In this document: in pieces, positions 26,805-31,575 of the stretch | Position numbering within the stretch: position 1 is the first letter of the stretch | How the letters are laid out: each line of letters starts with the position of its first letter | Origin: Strigomonas culicis | Lineage: Eukaryota; Euglenozoa; Kinetoplastea; Trypanosomatida; Trypanosomatidae | Reading direction: 5' to 3' | Assembly (NCBI GenBank): GCA_000482145.1 | Contig: AUXH01000177.1 | Coordinates: forward strand, 1-31,575 | Length of the DNA: 31,575 nt | Translations under genes and position numbers: made by a program | Notes under the pieces: generated by a model | Database searches by the model: none | Told to the model about the DNA's origin: nothing | Seen by the model: the letters and a program-made list of their open reading frames with translations, nothing else

Positions 26805-28442
26805 TATGCGTTTCGGGGGGAATGAGGAAGGCGTGAGAATAAAGTAAAAATAAGGTACGTCTGTGTCGTAAAGAGGGGTTTGAGGGCGCTAGTGCGTGCT
26901 GTAAACCTGTAGTAAACGATACCCTGTTGCTACGTGTGCGAGGATGTGTGATATTTCTTGATAATAGGCTTCTTTTTTGTTGAAGTTTTTCTCTTATTTT
27001 TCCAATACTCGTATACTCTTAAGTAAAGAAATATGAGTAAGGAAATGCAAAGAGTAAAATAAACGAAAAAAAAAAGCTAGTAGCTGTTAAGCGAAAAAAC
27101 GGTTAACTGCTAGAGAGGTTGTTGATTGTTTTTGGTAATAATAGAGGAGCGGATTTTTTAGAAAAAATAAAATATCATAATATCTTCGTGGAGTGCATAG
27201 TGTATGAAGAGAAGAGAGAAAAGAAAAGGAGCGAGAAGATAGAGAATAGTGGAACCACGAAAAAAAAACAAGTACGACACACGAATGCAATAGAGTTTGC
27301 ACACAGTACAAAACAAAAACGCAAGTCAGAGAGTGTTGAACGCACCGCTCCTGTACACATTGTACAGAGGAAGAAAGCTTTTTTTTTTTTTTGATGAGAC
27401 ATACATATGTATAAAGGAAAGAAACTGTAAAGTAAAAATAAACAAAGTAGTAAGATAACAAAAAAAAAACGCCTGAGAAACGATGCGTCATGCACCGAAG
27501 TGCAGTGAATCAAAGAAGAAAAAAACATCAAATAAAACAAGAAAAACAGGAAAGAAAAAAGAAATGAAATACAATAGGGATGACGTACACTTTCATTTTT
27601 TTTTTAGCACTCCTCATTTGCTTTGCACAATTCCTTCTTTTTTTTTTACGACTTAGAGTTTTCCTCTTCTTTTTTTTTTTGCGAAAGCTCTTTTCCACTG
27701 CAATGTAAAAGAGAAAACAAAAAACACGAAAAAGATCAATTAACAAGAAAAACATATACACTATGTCGTACTCTAAAAGACAAGGGGCAAAAAAAAAGAA
27801 AGCGAGTACGTACGAAAAAGCTCTCTAGGTCCCTCAAAAGGGTATCTATTTTACATAAACAAGTATAAAGCATTCACGTACAGTCTTTAAAACAATTTTC
27901 AAAAAAAATCTTTCCTTTTCCTTGTACAAGTACCTTCGCCACCAGGTTTTTTTTTATAGCATCATAAATACGATATCTAAAGAAACAACCATTTTAAAAA
28001 TAATAATGATAAAAAAAAGAAAACTATGTTTGAATTCATACAGTGTAAATGTCTCCAGGCAATATACGGTTTTCACGGAACGTGTAAAGAAAGAGGGGAA
28101 ATCATAACAGGAACGCCATTCCCATTGACGATAGAAAAACAACCAGCAAACCACACAATAAAAAAGAAATGCTTTGTACTGATGATAACGCAACACACGA
28201 AGAAACGCACATGGTTGTATCGTTGTCGTGCGTCTTTTCTCTATGTGTGAGGCCAATGGTGCTGCTTACTGATCCTTCTCCGCGTTCTTATTGTTTTTCT
28301 TTTTGGTGTTATTCATTTCTTATTCGTACAAGGGAGAACTGCAAACTTGCCGTGCCACAGTCAACGATGTATATATATAGGGAGAGAGATTTGTATATAT
28401 TACTACTCTGTGTTACTGCTGCCTTCCTCTACAAATACGCCT
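26805..28442. other. Long AT-rich gene-free region (1.6 kb)
   Basis: A- and T-run-rich throughout. The minus-strand leader side (26805-26960) has a C/T tract directly upstream of the phosphodiesterase ATG with no AG in between. Open frames at 27087-27491 (minus), 27119-27394 (plus) and others are low-complexity homopolymer translations. The right part (about 28030-28442) is the presumed 3' UTR of the J-like membrane-protein gene. No RNA gene recognised. Confidence 0.7.
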
Positions 28443-30281
28443 CTAACGCGGCGAAGACTGCGCCGTCGACGCGAATTCACTGGACGCGGTCACGGACGTG
28501 CGGCCCTCCTCGTACTCCTCGTCGAGGTAGGACGTCTCGTCCGTGTAGCTGCCCTCGTCGCTCTCCTCGTCTATGTACGTCGTCTGTTCCGTGTAGCTAT
28601 AGTACGAGCCGTCCGTGTCGTCCTCTCCGTGGGAGGGCGCGCGGCGGCGCGAGCGCGGCGTCGCCTCGGACGCGGTGCCGGCGCTGCGAGCCGGTGCGCT
28701 GCGCGGCGGCCCGCCCGCACTGAGGTGCGAGGCGGGGATGCTGCGGCGCGGGTGCTGCGAGCTGCTCGACGTGCCGGGCGCCTCGTCTTCCTGGCGGTTA
28801 CCGTACGGCTCCATGTCGCTGCGCGACGACGTCTCGGTGCTTTCCTCCTCCGGGAAGAGGTCGTCCTCCTCGTCCGTGTAGAAGACCTCGTACTCGCCGT
28901 CGCTGCCGTACAGCGGCTCGTCCGCCGTCACGGGCGGCGCGCGGCGCACGCCCGGCTGGCCCTCCACCGCGGCCGCGGACGACGCGGACTGCGTGTCCAG
29001 CCCGTTCCAGCCGCCCTGGCTCGCCTTGGACACGCTGCGGATCGGCCCGGACGGGTGGCTCGCGCTCCCCGTCTCGTTGCCGGCGCCCTCCGCGCGCTCC
29101 GGCGGCGGCGTCCACGAGCCGTTGATCTGTGCCTCGATGGCGCGCTTGCGCTCCACCTGGCGGACCACGTAGACGAGCGTGAAGATGAGCGCGAGAATGA
29201 TGTAGGTGAGCACGACGTACACGGGAATGAGGGCGCGGCCCAGCCGCACCTTCGCCTGGCCGCGCTCGATGCGCACCGCCACGAAGTAGAGCGACACGAG
29301 CAGGATGCCGTTCACGAAGAAGGAGCCGATGGTGTCGAAGGCGACGCCCATGGACGTGCGCACACCGACCGTGTACTTCATCATGCTGCGCATCCACGCC
29401 TCGGCAATGCGGAGGACGCAGCGGACAATGAAGGGAATGAACACAAGGTACCACGAGCTCTTGATGTGCCCGTCCAGCTTCTGGCCAATGCAGGCCCACT
29501 GTGCGACGCCGACGCCCATGTTGAGGAAACCCATCACAAAGACGCCGTAGCAGATGGCGGGGAACGGCTCGTTGTCATCCACCTTCATCTGCAGGCGGAT
29601 GCGGCGCGGCCACCGCCAGATGAGCGAGGTGGCGTAGTACAGGATGTCGCCCATAATCGGCATGGACATGTACGTGGTGAACTTGCCCACCTGCGACAGC
29701 GGGTCGTCACGGATGCGGTACCCCACGACGATGGGAAGGCAGAAGTAGAACACGGCGGCCAAACAGTTGCCGATGGGGGACAGGCGATCCAGCACCGACA
29801 TGCCCTCCGCGTAGGTGCGGCGGGTCAGAAAGTTGACGATGATGGCAAAGGCAGAGAGAGCGAGCGCGGCGATGCCGAACACGATGAGGGGCGTGGCGAC
29901 GTGCTGCCAGTTCCACCCGACACGGCGGTCGATGCGCGCGCCGAGGAACGCGAAGAAGAGCAAGAGCATGATCATCTGGAAGATCATGAAGAGGCAGTAG
30001 AAGACGGTCGCGCCCTTCGCCCCGCACATGTTCACAAAGGGTCCCCATGTGCCGCTCGAGATGAAGCCGTACCCATCTTCGCCGGTCACGTCGTAGAGGA
30101 ACTTGCGGCTCTTGCTGTACAGTACGAGGTACGCCTGGTAGTAGTGGTGCCGGAGTGTGACTTTTCTAAAGTTCCATTTGATCTGCTTCGCGGTGACCGG
30201 TGCGATGAGGTCCAGCAGATAATAGAGACGCCAATTCCTCTTGTGCAGCGGTTTATTGTCACATGACGGTAGCGTAGGCAT
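28443..30281 (-). CDS. Polytopic membrane protein with degenerate J-domain and acidic Tyr-rich tail
   Basis: A 612-residue protein. The first ATG is at 30281; the frame runs 13 codons further to a GTG through an A-run, so that part is leader. Residues about 15-70 look like a J-domain (NWRLYYLLDL, KQIKWNFRKVTLRHH, then SRKFLYDVTGEDGYG), but the HPD tripeptide that stimulates Hsp70 is replaced by HHY. About eight transmembrane helices follow (roughly 93-113, 128-150, 166-188, 203-223, 241-261, 276-292, 316-337, 351-373). Two loop-TM stretches (ARIDRRVGWNWQHVATPLIV and KLDGHIKSSWYLVFIPFIV) recall the TMEM185 family, at low confidence. The tail (about 385-612) is disordered, with acidic clusters and a near-tandem Tyr/Asp/Glu repeat close to the end. 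Membrane location is not determined. Stop codon TAG. Confidence 0.86.
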   Translation of the reverse strand: MPTLPSCDNKPLHKRNWRLYYLLDLIAPVTAKQIKWNFRKVTLRHHYYQAYLVLYSKSRKFLYDVTGEDGYGFISSGTWGPFVNMCGAKGATVFYCLFMIFQMIMLLLFFAFLGARIDRRVGWNWQHVATPLIVFGIAALALSAFAIIVNFLTRRTYAEGMSVLDRLSPIGNCLAAVFYFCLPIVVGYRIRDDPLSQVGKFTTYMSMPIMGDILYYATSLIWRWPRRIRLQMKVDDNEPFPAICYGVFVMGFLNMGVGVAQWACIGQKLDGHIKSSWYLVFIPFIVRCVLRIAEAWMRSMMKYTVGVRTSMGVAFDTIGSFFVNGILLVSLYFVAVRIERGQAKVRLGRALIPVYVVLTYIILALIFTLVYVVRQVERKRAIEAQINGSWTPPPERAEGAGNETGSASHPSGPIRSVSKASQGGWNGLDTQSASSAAAVEGQPGVRRAPPVTADEPLYGSDGEYEVFYTDEEDDLFPEEESTETSSRSDMEPYGNRQEDEAPGTSSSSQHPRRSIPASHLSAGGPPRSAPARSAGTASEATPRSRRRAPSHGEDDTDGSYYSYTEQTTYIDEESDEGSYTDETSYLDEEYEEGRTSVTASSEFASTAQSSPR

Positions 30282-30761
30282 TTCTCTCTTTTTTTTTTTT
30301 GAAAAGTCTGGTAGCTTCACTCTTTATTACTGTACGTTAACTATGACCTTCAGACAGGCTAGTGATGCTCACGACGGGGACAAAAATAGAAAAAAAAACG
30401 GAAGTGTATTCTCTGTATTGGGGGAAAAAAAAACGATGAATAGGTAATTTACTTTTACTAAAAAAGTACCCTTGATTGAAGGACAGAAAACAAGAAAAAG
30501 AGAGGTTGAAACATACAAAAAAAAAAAAAAAACAATGAAGGAGACAAGGAAATGGCGATGTAACTGGAGAGCAAGTAGTACATCAAAAGGACTTCATGAG
30601 GTTCATGCGAAGAGCAACGATACATTACATATTTTTTTTTTGATAAAATACAGTATATTCACTCTACAGAAAAAAGGGACTATATGGAACAGTAGTTCTT
30701 TATTGCGAACTGTGCTCCTTGTACAGGGACGTGCACACGTGCGTCGCTACCTGGACCAAAA
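30282..30761. other. Intergenic region between the J-like gene and the right-edge gene
   Basis: Contains the leader of the J-like gene and the 3' UTR of the gene ending at 30762. Rich in A-runs; no coding frame or RNA gene supported. Confidence 0.65.
30368..30400 (-). promoter_or_regulatory. Predicted spliced-leader acceptor for the J-like membrane-protein gene
   Basis: On the minus strand a T-rich tract (about 30380-30400) is followed by an AG at 30368-30369 (CGTCGTGAG), about 87 nt upstream of the ATG. Another AG-after-tract lies slightly further upstream, so the choice is uncertain. Confidence 0.4.
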
Positions 30762-31575
30762 TCAAACGCGCTTATGCGTGAAGCTTCCGGAGCGGCTCGA
30801 GGAGCGAGGCAGTGTCGGTGTGTGTTCCGCCTGATACGGCTTCTGCGTGGCGTGGTCCGCAAACGATTTGGTCGGCAGCGGCGAGGCGGCACGGCGCGAA
30901 CAGATGGACGCGACGGATTCATCGCGGCTCCGCACGGACCCGCTACGGCTGCCGCCGTACACGCTGTTCTCGCGGCTGTTCACGCACTCCTCTCGCCACG
31001 AGTGCCACTCGTCCGTGAGGCCGGCGAAGCGGCTGGACGGGGTGGTGGCCAGCTGCGACTTCTGCCGGTCGATGCGTGCCATCACCTCGGCCAGGTACTG
31101 CTCATGCGCATCGGCGCCCTCGGACGGCAGCTCCGCCGCGCGGCCGCCGGCACGCCGCGGCCCGCTGTCGCGCGGACCGGCACGCACCGCGGAGGACGAG
31201 GCCGACGCCGCGTCAGCGCTGTGCACAGAGAGGCTGTGCTCGCGCAGCAGCGAGTTGTCGCGGTCGCGCGGCAGTTTCGAGCGCAGCGGCGTCGCGCATT
31301 GCCGCTCGGCGGATGCGGTGCGCGGTGCCGGCGGGGCCCCCAGCGGCGCCGCCACCTCGCAGTCGCGGTGCGTCTGGTGGCGCGTGAGCGTCGGCACCTC
31401 CACCCCCGGCGTCGGCACCCGCAGCGGCGACGGGCCGTGGCCCACGTAGTCGGCGACGCCGCCGTGGCCCTTCGCGGGCGCGCTCCGTCTGTCTTCCGGG
31501 ACCTGGCGCGGCGGGGGGGACCTCTCCTGCCGGGCCGTCTGGTTCCCCTCCGCAAAGGTGGGCAGCAGCGGCACC
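30762..31575 (-). CDS. C-terminal part of a disordered Ser/Arg-rich protein, 5' end outside window
   Basis: The last 271 codons of a gene whose start lies beyond the right edge; the frame is open to the edge and no ATG in the window is a likely start. The visible part is rich in Ser, Arg, Pro and Ala and mostly disordered, with many short basic-serine motifs (SRSGSVRSRDESV, PRSSSRSGSFTHKRV at the end) that are plausible phosphorylation sites. One more ordered stretch (ADAHEQYLAEVMARIDRQKS) could be a short coiled helix. No domain recognised. GC-rich codon use matches neighbouring genes. Stop codon TGA. Confidence 0.75.
   Translation of the reverse strand, partial: VPLLPTFAEGNQTARQERSPPPRQVPEDRRSAPAKGHGGVADYVGHGPSPLRVPTPGVEVPTLTRHQTHRDCEVAAPLGAPPAPRTASAERQCATPLRSKLPRDRDNSLLREHSLSVHSADAASASSSAVRAGPRDSGPRRAGGRAAELPSEGADAHEQYLAEVMARIDRQKSQLATTPSSRFAGLTDEWHSWREECVNSRENSVYGGSRSGSVRSRDESVASICSRRAASPLPTKSFADHATQKPYQAEHTPTLPRSSSRSGSFTHKRV

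Noticed and set aside
28347..30266. 639-codon open frame on the plus strand
   Set aside because: Antisense shadow of the J-like membrane protein, whose hydrophobic spans and J-like motifs are on the minus strand.
1..31575. CRISPR arrays, insertion sequences, retroposons or virus-derived genes
   Set aside because: No direct-repeat and spacer pattern, transposase, reverse transcriptase or terminal repeats were seen. The eukaryotic context also makes CRISPR unlikely.

Overview
The window looks like nuclear DNA from a trypanosomatid flagellate (Kinetoplastea). Twelve complete protein genes and one gene cut by the right edge all lie on the minus strand. They have no introns and are separated by AT-rich spacers, as in a kinetoplastid polycistronic transcription unit. 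Most complete genes are preceded on the coding strand by a pyrimidine tract (often CT or TG microsatellite) and then an AG, the signal for spliced-leader trans-splicing. Two genes encode kinetoplast-DNA-associated HMG-like proteins, a lineage-specific family. TAA, TAG and TGA are all used as stops, so the code is standard and this is not a Blastocrithidia-type recoded genome. Coding DNA is visibly GC-rich and the spacers very AT-rich. I cannot name the genus.

Layout in transcription order, from right to left. (1) C-terminal part of a disordered Ser/Arg-rich protein (30762-31575). (2) A polytopic membrane protein with a degenerate J-domain and an acidic Tyr-rich tail (28443-30281). (3) A glycerophosphodiester phosphodiesterase isolated between two gene-free AT-rich stretches of about 1.6 and 2.3 kb (25842-26804). 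(4) An acidic protein of unknown function (22410-23498). (5) A CCCH-finger plus cytidine-deaminase-like protein (20230-22152). (6) A prominin/tweety-like five-span membrane protein (18090-19739). (7) A kinetoplast-associated protein resembling KAP6 (16959-17435). (8) A choline/ethanolamine phosphotransferase (14973-16220). (9) A very large helical protein, possibly a nucleoporin scaffold (8426-14131). (10) A RagC/D-type GTPase (6926-8008). (11) A 702-residue unknown (4525-6633). (12) A basic repeat-containing unknown (2361-3473). (13) A second kinetoplast-associated protein with a lysine-rich tail (565-1122).

There is no operon-type functional grouping, as expected for kinetoplastids, where neighbours share transcription but not function. 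Recurring themes are phospholipid metabolism (phosphotransferase, phosphodiesterase), kinetoplast DNA packaging (two KAPs), nutrient signalling (Rag GTPase) and membrane proteins. From memory, and not checkable here, a choline/ethanolamine phosphotransferase next to a KAP gene also occurs on T. brucei chromosome 10, and a related cluster with a deaminase and phosphodiesterase occurs on Leishmania chromosome 36. The most interesting items are the CCCH-deaminase fusion, the J-like membrane protein, the prominin-like protein, the isolated phosphodiesterase, and possible small structured RNAs at 3.85-4.15 kb.
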